NCBI RefSeq assembly: GCF_000485595.1 | Contig: NW_014578035.1 | Span: 3,654 to 34,794 of the forward strand | Direction of reading: 5' to 3' | Source: Priapulus caudatus | Taxonomy: Eukaryota > Priapulida > Priapulimorpha > Priapulimorphida > Priapulidae | DNA: 31,141 nt | Part shown: piece after piece, positions 10,070-21,167 of the stretch | Layout of the letters: each line of letters begins with the position of its first letter | Numbering within the stretch: position 1 is the first letter of the stretch | Program-made: the position numbers and the translations under genes | The notes under the pieces: model-generated | Told to the model about the DNA's origin: nothing | The model's input: only the letters and a program-made list of their open reading frames with translations | Databases searched by the model: none

Positions 10070-10295
10070 TAGAAAACGAAGACGTAAGACCGACAGACGT
10101 CAAGACCTAAGACCCCTGAAAAAACTAAAGAACGGGAAAACTGAAGACTAAGACCTGAAAACCCAAGGACCTAAGACGCTGGAAAACTAAGACTAAGACG
10201 CCTGGAAAGCTAACGACATAAGACGCTGGCAAAACACCGGTCCGGGAACCTAGTTTTCCAGGTCTTACAAGTTTTTCAGGGGTCTACATGCCATA
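10070..10295. repeat. AAGAC minisatellite with inverted tail
   Basis: Degenerate units built from AAGACCTAAGACGCTGGAAA and relatives occupy about 10075-10235. Sequence in the opposite sense follows at about 10248-10290 (TTTTCCAGGTCTTAC and TTTTTCAGGGGTCT). It is thus a second minisatellite with an orientation switch, directly next to the GGTACC array. Confidence 0.75.
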
Positions 10296-10429
10296 AAATT
10301 ACAACACGTACTACGAAAATCGTTTTATGTTTTGCATAAAGCAGCCTTTTCATTTAGTTTGTTTCAAGTACCCCGCAAAATTGCTTTCCGCCTTGCGACT
10401 GACCGAAATAAAAACAAAGAAGAGGACAA

Positions 10430-11090
10430 GATGCGATATTATCGAAAGAAGAGAGAGAGAGAGAGAGAGAAGAGGAGAAGAAGAGACGAGAAGATGAGGA
10501 GAGAGAGAGAGAGAAGAAGATTACGACGAGAGAGAGACGAAGAGAGAGAGGAATAGCGCGAGAGAGAGAGAGAGGAGAGAGAGAGACAGAAGAAGATTAC
10601 GACGAGAGAGAGACGAAGANNNNNNNNNNGAGAGAGCTTGAGAGGCAAGACAGACTGAGAGAAAGCGAGAAAGAGAAAGAGAGAGAGAGAGAAAGCACGA
10701 GAGACGGAGAGAAACAGAGATAGCGAGATAGAGATAGAGAGCTAGAGAGAAAGAGAGTGGGGGGAGACTGTGATGGATATATTATATATATAATATGTAA
10801 TATATACAGAGGAACTGTGGATTTTAGTTTTGCGGTATGGATCTGAGATAAGTTGGCCACGGGTCCTTGTGTAGGGTGAGGCGGAACGCAATAACCAGCG
10901 GAGGGTTTTCTTGTGAAAGGATGTGTTGTTTATATCGAGGTGAGTGTTGTCTCCCCACTGCAATGGCGTGCGTGCGCGGTGCGTGGCGGTGCAGGCGTAG
11001 CGTGCGTACGCGTTTGCCTTAGAACTATATTTGCTTATAGGTGTTACCACCGTGTCTAATCTATGTCCTGCTAGGCTTTGACGTATTAGC
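10430..11090 (+). repeat. GA/AT repeat block, copy 2 of the duplication, with assembly gap
   Basis: A GA-rich tract (about 10447-10760) is interrupted by 10 Ns at 10620-10629. It is followed by an AT run and unique sequence matching about 8275-8560 (TATACAGAGGAACTGTGGATT, AGGTGTTAC, GTGTCTA.TCTATG). It diverges from copy 1 by substitutions and indels. Confidence 0.75.
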
Positions 11091-11200
11091 TTGTGATGAT
11101 GATGCTGATGATGACGATGACGATGACGACAGTGATGTTGATGGTGGTGATGCTGATGATCGTGATGATGCTATTGATGATGTTGCTGGTGTTAATTGTG
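11091..11200 (+). repeat. GAT trinucleotide tract
   Basis: An interrupted (GAT)n run with GAC and GCT variants. The Asp-rich and Met-rich open frames here arise from the repeat. Confidence 0.85.
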
Positions 11201-12139
11201 AGAGAATGCATACGTACATATAATCCTATTTATGCCTGTATTTGTTTACGGTGGGCGAACCATACTAGTGAACGCCGACCGCAGGCGAACATTTTTTAGT
11301 ATGTAATAATCCACCATCAGCCAATGGACAACAAGCACATGCATAATTTCTGATCACTGAACCAGAGTGAACACAATGCGCTCAGACACAATGCGCGAAA
11401 TCACAATGTATTTTTTTTCAGCACAACGGCACTGCGTTTTGTTGTGTCGTGCCGGGCCGCGTGTGTGGAGACATAGCTTTACTCGTTCGCCATCTAGACA
11501 TTGCGACGAATATTTTGTGATTCAGGAAAACACTGTAGTTCAATCATTTAGGAGGAGCATTGCTAACAAAGCTGTTGCCGTCTTTTACAGGCTTGAATTG
11601 AGGTGAACAGATCAACTACTACATCCCAGTGGCACAAACCTATGCAGCTGCTACTATCTGTTGTCAGAAAATGGTGGACCCCTCTGCGAGCGTTGTAAAT
11701 TATTTTGTCGGAACGATGAGTCGCCGCTACCATCACGTCTCGATAGTTACGATATGTAGGGAAAGAGTATATAATTTTTGTACGCGCGTATACGGTACCG
11801 CGACTGCGCGAATTTGCCATGACGATGCCACGCGCGCGTCTCGATTCGTGGCGCGTCGTCTTTCGAATGGAGGACTTGCGCGAGGCGAGTGTTCAATATG
11901 GTGGCGTTCGGTCGTCACTGTCGGCAGTAGGTGTGCGTCGCTGAACGAACCCAATCCCGTATCGCGATTTCACCGAGCGTATGCATCTCTGCCTGCCCTA
12001 AACAACACAGAGTCTTAGCTAACTCTTTCTGCCTTTGTGTGGGAGGGGTTGGGGGAAGCAGCAAAGCCAGTGGCTTATGTTTTAGGCAGTTGACCGTGGG
12101 CCAGCCATATTGACCATCTAATAGTATCTGCACATGCAG
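11201..12139. other. CpG-containing stretch upstream of an orphan exon
   Basis: No recognisable protein. From about 11780 to 11990 the sequence is rich in CpG (CGCGCGTATACGGTACCGCGACTGCGCG and nearby). It includes AATATGGTGGCG, which resembles a YY1-type motif. This may be a promoter or an undermethylated island for a gene not otherwise visible. The open frames crossing it on both strands have no family resemblance. Confidence 0.4.
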
Positions 12140-12311
12140 GACCATAGCTAGCGGAAGGTTTGTTAAAATCTTCGCCGAGTCGGGCGACGTTCGTGATCGG
12201 AGCTTTACCCTGAAAGTGTCAGAGAACCTCCTGCGGCCCCCTTCACTCTACATTGTCCGCAAACTTCTGTCTACCCAGCGTTCCGGAATCATTGCCTTGA
12301 ATCTCAGCTAG
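12140..12311 (+). CDS. Unrecognised terminal exon
   Basis: A plausible acceptor (CTGCACATGCAG) is followed by one base and 56 codons ending at TAG (12309-12311). The peptide begins TIASGRFVKIFAESGDVRDR, continues SFTLKVSENLLRPPSLYIVR and ends RSGIIALNLS. It is free of repeats and amphipathic, so it looks like real coding sequence. I do not recognise the family. An AATAAA signal lies 580 bp downstream (12892-12897). No upstream exon was identified. Its length and entry phase equal those of the UNC5 last exon, which may be chance. A chance open frame is the main alternative. Confidence 0.4.
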
Positions 12312-12915
12312 CCAATGAGAACGCTTGTCTCGCTCTGCATCTGTGTGGGTGTGCTATCTCACATGCAGTCGCCCAATGGGCAGCAATATATGTATGTATA
12401 TATTATATACATATACACACACATATATGGTCCCTTTACATGTGAAGGGGGGCACCTGTATAGAGGGGAGCAGTATGTAGATGAGATTAGTTCTCTTGTT
12501 GGATGGATACTTGATGGAGAGCTCACGTGATGTAATAATACATATAGGCAGCGCTGGGCTAGGCATCCCACCTCATCAATGGGTGTTGCCCACACTCTCT
12601 GCTTTCCTTGGATGCAGGAAGACGCAAGCAGCAGCCGCGTATGATAATGTGATACGGTCGCATGGCAACGTGCGTATAGTGTAAATTTTTGCGTGTAAAG
12701 GGTGAAATGTATAAGATAACGACGATAATATATTGCTGAGAATCGCGCACCATTTTGAATCTCACTAACGGTGTGCATTTGTAATTTGTAAATATCAAAC
12801 CCACTCTCATCGGTGGGTATATATACATATGCCTGACTCTTGTAGATATGAACTCTTGTTTTGAGGTGTTCTATATAATATACTGTATTGTAATAAAATG
12901 GTGATTTTTGAACCA
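12312..12915 (+). other. Possible 3' UTR ending in AATAAA
   Basis: Non-coding sequence with an AT/AC microsatellite at about 12388-12427 follows the orphan exon. AATAAA is at 12892-12897, followed by a GT/T-rich stretch (GGTGATTTTTG). This is consistent with a cleavage site near 12910, if the exon is real. Confidence 0.35.
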
Positions 12916-13139
12916 GATTCCATTGTTGTTGTCTATGAATATGTAACGCCGACTTTTAAGGTACACCCCAATATTTAATGAAGAAATATTGCACGTAAAA
13001 AATAAATTTGCTCAAATAATAACGCATGTTTCACATAATCCAGTGTTTCACGAACTGGTGGGCTGCGACCAACCCTCTGGGGGTCGCAAGGAAGGCTTAG
13101 GGTAGAGTCGTAGGATATGCTTATTAGGAGATTCTGATT

Positions 13140-14990
13140 AGTTCCCTATCTCTCTAGTTATTTCTCTCTCTCGCTCTCCGCGCTTGAGAGAGGTTGATAT
13201 ATAGATTTTGTCATTGCCAACTTCCATTCCAATGGAAGTTAATGGAGGGAAATTAATCTCATTAATAGGAAATTCTATGTTGCATTTTGACATTCTAGCG
13301 CCATCTATAGTGTGAATAATAATAGAAAATAATTATAAAGTGCGTAGTATTCCTTACTTCCTTACTCCCTTCTCACGGATGGTATTGCCCAAAATCAGTC
13401 AAGCGTTAAAAATCTTTGACTAGAAAATCGCCGTATTTCGGCTTGAACTTTTCACCCCGCCGAGACACAAAGTGTGAATTTACGCCTATACTACACGTGC
13501 ACGCGCGCGTGCGACCACACCCGCGTGTGCGTACACGGTCGCGCGGGTGTATGTGTGTTTATGTGACTGTAAAAACGCGTATTATAGCCGTAAATCCACT
13601 TTTAGTGGAATGACGAGTGAAAAAGTTCGATTCGAAATACAGCGATTTTCTGGTAAAAGATTTTTAACGCTTGACTGGTCATGGGCGATACCATCCGTGA
13701 GAGGGGAGTAAGGAAGTAAGGAATAATAATTATGCACTAGTTTCTAAAATGCTATGTTCCAATTTGACATTCTAGCGCCATCTAGTGCGTATAATAATAA
13801 AAAATAATTATAAAGTGCACTTTATTCCTTACTTCCTTACTCCCCTCTCACGGATGGTATCGCCCATGATCAGTCAAGCGTTAAAAATATTTGACAGAAA
13901 GTCTTTGTGTTTCGGCTCGAACTTTTTCATCCGTCGATGCACAAAATGTTCGCTAATAATACACGTGCACGCGCGCGTGCGACCACACCCGTGGCTGGCC
14001 GGTGTTGCGTGCCCGTAATGTCGCGCGCGTTGTGTGTGCCAGTGGCTGCGTGCGGCCGTTTAGCGTGGCGTTGCGTGCGTTATATATGTATATATTATAT
14101 ATATATATGTGGTGTGTCGTGCTGCCGTGTGTGCGTGCGTTGCGTGGCGTCGCGTCGCGTTCGTGCGTGGTGTGTGCTCGGTCTGTGCTGCGCGTTGTCG
14201 TGCGTGCGTGCGTCGTGCGTCTGTTGCGTGTTCCGTGTGCGGTTTGTGTGTGCGTTGTGTGTTATGTATGCGCCCGGCGGCCCTGTGTTGCGTGACGTGC
14301 CTGTGTAGTGATGTGTGTAGATCGTGTGTTGTGTGTGGTGTGTGCCGTTTGTTTGTGTGGTCGTGGACCGCGGTTGTGATGTAGTGTGCGTGCGTAGTGG
14401 TAGTGATGTGTGTGTAGTGTGTTGGCGTCAGTGCGGCATGTCTTGTAGGTGTGCTGTGTCCGTGCGGTGCAGTGTCTGTGTGTAGTAGCAGCGTGCGTCG
14501 TGCGTGGGGACGTCCTCTATGTGTCAGTGCGCGTGAGGCGTGCTGCGTGCGTAGTTTCTGATATTATGCGGCATGTGTACACAGCGCGCCACGCTGCAAT
14601 GCAAGATTTTTGTGCATCGAGAGCCGTGTGAAAAAGTTTGAGCCGAAACACAAAGGATTTTGTTCAAAGATTTTTAACGCTTGACTGATCATGGGCGATA
14701 ACCATCCGTGAGAGGGGAGTAAGAGAAGTAAGGAATAAAGTCACTTTATAATTATTTTCTATTATTATTCACCAAGATGGCGCTAGAATGTACAAAAATG
14801 CATAGCAGTTTGCTTCATTAATGGAATAATTCCAACCCATTAACTTCATTGAATGAAATTGCAATGACAAAATTCCAGGGAGACTATAACAAGAAGCGAG
14901 AAAAAATTAGGCGCTGAGAGATTGATGAGAGGCGAGTGTCACTGAGAGGATGGAGAGTGAGTGGAGAGGCGAGAGAAGTAATAGAGCAGC
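13140..14990. mobile_element. Nested long-inverted-repeat element cluster
   Basis: A core unit bounded by ATTCCTTACTTCCTTACTCC and its complement occurs twice (13346-13725 and about 13826-14740). In each, long arms containing CTCACGGATGGTAT and CAGTCAAGCGTTAAAAAT face each other around a CpG/TG-rich centre (ACGTGCACGCGCGCGTGCGACC). The outer flanks TTTGACATTCTAGCGCCATC and CCATTCCAATGGAAGTTAATGG also recur in inverted form at 14770-14880. The cluster is therefore two tandem copies sharing outer inverted arms that reach to about 13140 and 14990. No transposase is visible. It is a MITE-like, non-autonomous family. Confidence 0.8.
14003..14580. repeat. TGCG/TG-rich low-complexity centre
   Basis: A long run of GTGCGTGCGT-type sequence forms the expanded centre of the second element copy. 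Cys/Val/Arg-rich open frames on + are artefacts of it. Confidence 0.9.
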
Positions 14991-15757
14991 AAACAACAAT
15001 TAGCAAGAAGGAAAGAGAGAGAGTAGATGGGAAATTGTTGGCATATGTTGTATTATCATGTATGTAATCATGTGATGTACGTATGTATCTATTGCACGTT
15101 AGCTAATAGGAAGCGTGTTAGGTACCATGAACTCGCGATTTGAAAAGGAATTATAGGACGAAGCTTTCAAACTTGACATCATGTAAAAAAGAAAACCATT
15201 TAAATATTTAAGTTAACGATCATTTATTATAATCATATCATGAAGCGCATGCTACTGCGCTTGCTCGTAAGACTTAGGCATTATAACATGCTCTACTCAA
15301 CCAAGATTATAAACTCAATATATAAAATAGAGTACCAGTAAAACGCCTGCAGTTGCGAGATTCCAGCAAGCACACTTGCCATAGATAATAATTAGATAAC
15401 AGTTAACCTAATGACAGCACACAAGTCCATAGCTAGATAAACAACGTCAATATCTTCCAAAGAGAATACGTTTCCAAAGTATTTATAGTCAGTAAATACT
15501 GTTAATAAATAAGTACACGTCTTACCGAACATGCGTGAAAATCAATGGAATACTCGGCTAAAATACTGTAGGGGTAACGGGAGACATATTAGTCAAGAGC
15601 TAATAATACTAGAGTGCTCACGCGAAAACGGAAAATAGTGCTATTTCAGGCGACGGATGATGTATTCTGCTTTGCCTGCGAGCCTCCTGAATAATTTTAT
15701 GGTACTGCATTAAGCAGAATTCTTTGCTCTCTAAAACAAGACCAAACCGCTTGTCAA
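14596..15757 (+). repeat. 1.1-kb direct duplication, copy 1
   Basis: Colinear with about 20035-21167. Shared landmarks in order are GTGAAAAAGTTTGAGCCGAAACACAAAGGA, ATGGCGCTAGAATGT, GATGTACGTATGTATCTATTGCACGTTAGC, TTATAATCATATCATGAAG, GACATATTA and ATTAAGCAGAATTCTTTGCTCTCTAAAACAAGACCAAA. Identity is high by eye but with many single-base indels. The match ends abruptly at GACCAAA in both copies. Confidence 0.85.
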
Positions 15758-16395
15758 TAGGAATACTCCTAGGCCCTGAGATATTGGCCCTCCTAAACTC
15801 CCCTCCCCACAGGCAATCACATGCGCTCGAATCCACATCATTCAGCAACCTACACGCTCTTAAGGGTTGACCTTTCGTGAAAGTTCGGGTTTTCCGCCAT
15901 AATTTTATGAATGAACGGCATTTCGGAGGGCATCGCCTATGCCTATTATCTCTAGCACGGCTGATTGCCCGTCATGATGGAGCCGGCAATGTTTTGCATA
16001 ATTAAGTTTTACAACGCAGCTCAAGTCAGCAGGTGTAGTTAGAGTACCAAATTGGGCATTGACATCAACTTATCAAGCCGCCTCGAGCGGTGACGGAAAC
16101 GAGTAGCCGAAATTGCTCTTAGAGGGTGTAGCGGTTGCTGAATAGATGTGATTCGAGGCGCGTGTGATGCCTGTGGGAGGGAGGTTTAGGAGCCAAGTTA
16201 TCTCAGCCTAGGAGTATTGTATTTGACAAGCGGTTGTCTTGTTTCTAGAGAGCAAAGATTTCTGCTTAATGCAGTACCATAAAAATATTTGACTCGCAGG
16301 CAAGAGAATATCAGTCGTAAATAGCAACTTATTTTTCCCGTTTTTCGTTGTACACTCCTACGTATTATTAAGCCTCTTGATATTATGTATATCCT
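15585..16395. repeat. Inverted repeat with 250-bp spacer
   Basis: Arms of about 280 bp (15585-15865 and 16120-16395) are diverged reverse complements. Matching blocks include AGAGAGCAAAG, CTGCTTAATGCAGTACCATAAAA, CTAGGAGTATT and GTTGCTGAAT.GATGTG. The left arm overlaps the end of the direct duplication. A 77-codon open frame on - (15618-15848) lies within the left arm; its counterpart in the right arm is frameshifted. It is probably a transposon or duplicated gene remnant. Confidence 0.75.
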
Positions 16396-16484
16396 GTATC
16401 CTCGCCCACAAAGAGAACCTACGCATTCTATGCTGAAGATGCACTAACGCAAAATGCATATATCGTGATCTGCTCTGTGCGTCG

Positions 16485-16565
16485 TCCTCATCCACCTATC
16501 CATCCATCGGCGGTCTATGGGCCGTTTATCCATGTATCCATCTATCCTATGCCATCCATCCATGG
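16485..16565. repeat. ATCC tetranucleotide tract
   Basis: Interrupted CATC/TATCC units (CATCCACCTATCCATCCATC and similar), a short microsatellite. Confidence 0.8.
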
Positions 16566-16699
16566 TTTGAAATAAAGATACTTTACAATGTGATCATATT
16601 TTTTTAGGTGGGCAGACACCTCTAAGCCATTGTTCAGGCCGCTTAATGGACTGCCGTGCTCATTCCCGATACGCTGTCCTCGAAAAAGCTGATGTTCAT

Positions 16700-18125
16700 T
16701 GGCAGCAATCCGCTAAGCGACCAAAATCGCTCGCCTCACACCGCTGCGTACTGGTGTTTGATCACGGCAACGATCGCTCCGATCCCGCACGCCCTGCCCC
16801 TGTACTGGTGTTGATCAGGCGACGACTCGCTCGTCCCCGCCGCGTGCGGTACTGCGTGTTGAATCAGGCGACGATCGCTCGCCTCACACCGCTGCGTACT
16901 GGTGTTGATCAGCAGACAATCGCTCGCCTTCACACGCGCTGCGTACTTGGTGTCGTTGATCAGCGCAACGATCGCTCGTCCGCACGCTGCGTACTGGTGT
17001 TGATCAGCCGACGATCGCTCGTTCCCCGCACCGCTGCCGTACTGTGTTGACTCAGGTGACGATCGCTTCGTCCGCGCACCGCTGCGTACTGGTCGTTGAT
17101 CAGACGGATGATCGCTCGCCCCGCACGCGCTGCGTAGCTGGTGTTGATCAGGTGACGACTCGCTCGCCTCAAACACCGCGCTGGCGTACTGGGTGTTGAT
17201 CACGGGTGACATCGCTCGCCTCGCACCGCTGCGTTACTGCGTGTTCATCAGGCGAATGACCTTGCTCGCCCGCCACTGCTGCGTACTGGTGTGATCAGCT
17301 GACGACTCGGCTCGCCTCGCACCGCTGCCGTAACTCGGTGTTGATCAGGCGACGTCGCTCGCCTCGCACCGCGGCGTACTGGGTGATCAGGCGGACGAGT
17401 CGTCGCCTCACACCGCCTGCGACTGGTGTTATCAGCTGACGATTGCTCCGTCCCGCACCGCTGCGACCATACTGGTGTTGATCAGACGATGATTGCTCGG
17501 CCTCGCTACCGCGCGTCTGGGTGTTAATCAGCCAACGATTCGCTCGCCTCGCACCTGCTGCGTACTGCGTGTTGATCATGGGCGATGTCGCGCTCGCCTC
17601 GCACCGCTGCGCTACTGGGTTGATCAGGCGGATGATTGCTTCGTCCTCGCGCACTGCTGCGTTACTGGTGTTGATTCAGGCAATGAGTTGCTTCGGCCCG
17701 CCCACCGGCTGCCGTACTGGTGTTTGATCAAGCAACCGATCTCTGCTTCCCGCACCGCTGCGTTACTGGTGTTGATCAGGCGCACAATCGCCTCAGCTCG
17801 CACCGCTGCGTACTGGTTGTTGATCACGGCAACGATTGCTCGCCCCACATCGCTGCGTATGGGTCGTTGATCAGCCGACGCATCACTCTTCCCGCCCCCC
17901 CACCGCCCTGCGTACTGGTGTTGATCAGGCGATGATTGCTCGTCCCGCACCGCTGCGTACTGGTGTTGATCAGGCGATGATTGCTCGCCCCACACTGCTG
18001 CGTACTGGTGTTGATCAGGCGATGATTGCTCGCCCCACACTGCTGCGTACTGGTGTTGATCAGGCGATGATTGCTCGCCCCACACTGCTGCGTACTGGTG
18101 TTGATTGGGGGCGATTGCTCACCCC
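16700..18125 (+). repeat. 45-bp minisatellite array
   Basis: About 30 copies of a 45-bp unit containing TGCGTACTGGTGTTGATCAG, then GCGATGATTGCTCGCCCCAC and ACTGC. The last four units (about 17955-18110) are nearly identical; units to the left are increasingly degenerate with indels. Because 45 is divisible by three, intact units give 15-residue repeats on both strands (for example EQSSPDQHQYAAVWG on -). The frame is lost across most of the array, so I do not call a protein. Confidence 0.95.
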
Positions 18126-18287
18126 CACCGTCTGCTGTTCCTTGGAAAGTGGCTGGGGCCGATAATCACTCAATCGTTCATGAAAACCTTTTGACGCGTT
18201 GATTCCCCGTCTCCTCGCCACGTACATCCGTTTACGAGATGATTGACACTGCAAAATAAATTACCATTGTACTGTAATTATGATATG

Positions 18288-18325
18288 CATTATTATATAT
18301 ATATATATATATAATTATAATTATG
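18288..18325. repeat. AT microsatellite
   Basis: A (TA)n run directly upstream of the following MITE. Confidence 0.85.
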
Positions 18326-18344
18326 TTAGTAAAGCATATATAAA

Positions 18345-18707
18345 CAGAGCACGAAATTAGCGCAAGCCCACCGGCATATGCTGGCAAATTATTTGGAGGG
18401 CCGGTAACATTGGCAAAACACCGGCCCTCGAAGCCGGTGTTTTAATTCAGCCGTGATAGCAAGTACCTACATTTTTTATTTATAGCATTAATGAGAAAAT
18501 AGCCTACATTACTGTTTTACCTGAAGGATATCATGCCATAATTTATCAATATTTTACAAATTTGAAATCGAGAATGCAAGAGTGAAACGTGACATTGGTT
18601 TTACAAACAAAATTTATGAGGGCTCGTAAATTATGGTGAGGGCTGGTAAAAAATTGCTGTTACCAGCCCTCTGGGCCGGTGCAAAAAAATCTGAATTTCG
18701 TGCCCTG
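18345..18707. mobile_element. MITE with CAGRGCACGAAATT ends
   Basis: A 363-bp element. The left end reads CAGAGCACGAAATTAGCG and the right end, reverse complemented, reads CAGGGCACGAAATTCAG, a 14-bp terminal inverted repeat with one mismatch. Inner blocks ACCGGC...GAGGGCCGG and CCAGCCCTCTGGGCCGGT are also inverted. ATAAACA overlaps both junctions and may include part of a target duplication. The CAG start is typical of hAT-type ends, but an 8-bp duplication is not clean. No coding capacity. Confidence 0.7.
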
Positions 18708-18719
18708 ATAAACATTTTT

Positions 18720-19712
18720 ATCATTATTCTCTTTAAAAATATTCTGGTTAACAGTAACTGTTAGTTACTGTGTTAACGTTCGAAGTCGCCACAAAACCAT
18801 GTTTTTTTAATTCCTTTAGGTGTCTATTGCCACAGCTGAACATTAACAGCTAGAATAATATTGCCCCGTATAAAATTTACACATACACTGTCTTATATTA
18901 TACGCATTGAACAATGAGCAAGTCCGCTGTCCGCACGATAAATCAATTGATACTACACCAACTTACGTCAGGTTTGTGTTACTTATGAGCGTTTCAAGTT
19001 ATCACAGTTAAAAACTTTGACCACATATACACAGAGACCAGATTCTGTTAACGTGTCTATTGAATACAAGAGATCTCGCAAGAGAGAAGCCCGTCATATC
19101 GTGATGAAATCCGATGTTAATCAGGTAACAGATTAAGCTGATTAATTCGTGGCAGACATTATAATGTTGTATAAGAAATTACCCAAGCATCATTCTTGAA
19201 AACGCAGTGTCCCTTTATGCCGGTGATTAGGCTGCGTGCTGATAGCGATTCCTATAGGGCTTCTTGGGTGGTAGATGCAACATCAGGCAATCATACGACC
19301 CTGCGACCTTAGCTCCCTAAAAAAATCGTAGGATTGACATTCAATGACAGAATTATAAAAAATACCTGATACACTGATACAAGTAAAACGTCTTAGCAGT
19401 AAAATGTAGCCAAGTACTATTAGCAGGAGTTGAGAAGATGAGATTTGATAAAAGCAAGGTCCTTCAACAATGAAAGGGTTAGAGACAGGACTATCGGGCA
19501 TGCTGACAGGCCTACGTGTCTGCTCTCTTTAACAATTGTTTAATCGAAGAATTACTTGCAGCGTGGTTTAGCATATGCCTCGCACTCGGGTGGGGAAACC
19601 CTAGGCTGGACCGACTGACCCAGCATGAAAACCCCACCTCTCTGCAGCACAAGCTAGCATCCTCTGCAATTTACTGCTACCTCTACTAACTATTGTTTTG
19701 TCTAATACTTAC
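18720..19712. other. AT-rich non-coding stretch
   Basis: No gene, repeat array or inverted repeat that I can support. Open frames are short and of ordinary non-coding composition. Confidence 0.5.
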
Positions 19713-19888
19713 GCTGTGTAGCTGTGGTCACTGAAGGCAGTGTCCAGTTGATCCTGATTGTATTCGGAAGAATTCCGTGGCGCGCTCCGCTTATACTTGA
19801 TGTGATCGCACACGTCGGCAATCATGCGTTTGCGCTTGGCGGCTTCTCTCTCCTTTCTGCGGCGCTGCGTCGAATACGTTGCGGCAAT
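19713..19888 (-). CDS. Unrecognised minus-strand exon fragment
   Basis: On the minus strand the sequence reads in one frame [20 protein letters not shown], then [20 protein letters not shown] and [20 protein letters not shown], ending at a strong donor, AC AGC/GTAAGTATT (exon phase 2). The basic start and the polar, Tyr/Asp-rich remainder look like a cytoplasmic or nuclear segment, but I recognise no family. Upstream (higher coordinates) the frame runs into the TG/CG-rich centre of the duplicated element at about 19890 without a convincing acceptor, apart from GACGCAG near 19866. The exon may begin there or be truncated by the element. Confidence 0.5.
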
Positions 19889-21167
19889 CAGCGCGTACGT
19901 GCGTGCATGTCTGTGTGTGTGTGTGTGCGTGCGTGTCTGTGTGTGTGCGCGTGCGTGTGCGTGCGTGTCTATGTGTGTGCGCGTGCGTGTGCGTGCGTGC
20001 GTTTCTGTGTATTATGCGTGCATGTGTACACACGCATGCAAGATTTTGTGCATCGACGGGTGAAAAAGTTTGAGCCGAAACACAAAGGATTTCTATCAAA
20101 GATTTTTAACGCTTGACTGATCATGGGCGATACCATCCGTGAGAGGGGAGTAAGGAAGTAAGGAATAAAGTGCACTTTATAATTATTTTCTATTATTATT
20201 CACACTAGATGGCGCTAGAATGTCAAAATGCATAGCATTTCCAATTAATGGAATTAATTTCCACCCATTAACTTCCATTGGAATGGAAATTGGCAATGAC
20301 AAAATCCAGAGAGACATGATACAAGAAGCGAGAAAAATTGCGCGCGAGAGATTGTATGAGAGGGCGAGTGTCACTGAGAGGGAGAGAGTGAGTGAGAGGC
20401 GAGAGAAGTAACTAGAGAGAAAACAATTAGCAAGGAAGGAAAGAGAGAGGTAGAGGAATTGTGGCATATGTTGTATTAATCATGTATGTAATTGTGATGT
20501 ACGTATGTATCTATTGCACGTTAGCTTAATAGAAAGCGTGTTAGGTAGCCCATGAACTCGTCGATTTGAAAAGGAATATTGTGACGAAGCTTTCAAATAC
20601 TTGACATCATGTAAAAAAGAAACCATTTAAATTTTAGTTAACAATGATTTATTATAATCAATATCATGAACGCGCATGCTACTGCGCATGCTCGTAGACT
20701 TAGGCTATACAGGGACTATACTAATCACAAGATTATAAACTCAATATTATAAATAGATGTACCAGTAAAACGCGAGATTGCACGATTCCAAGCACACTTG
20801 CCATAGATAATAATAGATAACAGTTAACCTAATGACAGCACACGAAGTCCATAGTAGACTAAACAACGTCAAATTCTTCCAAAGAAAATACGTTTTCCAA
20901 TATTATACCAGTATAAATACTCGTTATAATAAGTACACGTCTACCAGAACATGTGAAAATCAGATGGAATATCGGCCTAAAATACTGTAGGGTAACGGGA
21001 GACATATTATCAAGAGATAATAATAACTAGAGTGTACAACGGAAAAACGGGAAAATAGTGCTATTTCACGACATGATTATTCTACTTTGCCTGCGAGTCT
21101 ATAATAATTTTATGGTACTGCATTAAGCAGAATTCTTTGCTCTCTAAAACAAGACCAAAATGTTCTC
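19889..21167 (+). repeat. Half element plus 1.1-kb direct duplication, copy 2
   Basis: Starts with TG/CG-rich sequence like the centre of the 13.8-14.7 kb element. From about 20035 it follows copy 1 closely through the right arm (AAAGATTTTTAACGCTTGAC, AGTAAGGAAGTAAGGAAT, TAGATGGCGCTAGAATGTCA) and downstream sequence to GACCAAA at about 21167. The left arm of the element is missing. The duplication boundary therefore lies at the element centre. Confidence 0.85.

Noticed and set aside
11629-12018. 129-codon + frame over a CpG-rich region
   Set aside because: No homology or splice support; overlapping minus frames are equally open, as expected in CpG-rich non-coding DNA.
13907-14631. Cys/Val/Arg-rich open frames
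   Set aside because: Translations of the TGCG-rich centre of a repetitive element.
15618-15848. 77-codon minus-strand frame with a non-repetitive look (FGLVLESKEFCLMQYHKI)
   Set aside because: Lies in an inverted-repeat arm, is disrupted in the other arm and truncated in the direct duplicate; no family recognised. Kept only as a note under the repeat.
16646-18165. A repetitive protein with 15-residue units (EQSSPDQHQYAAVWG)
   Set aside because: Frame holds only over a few right-hand units; most of the array is frameshifted, and no start or splice context is visible.
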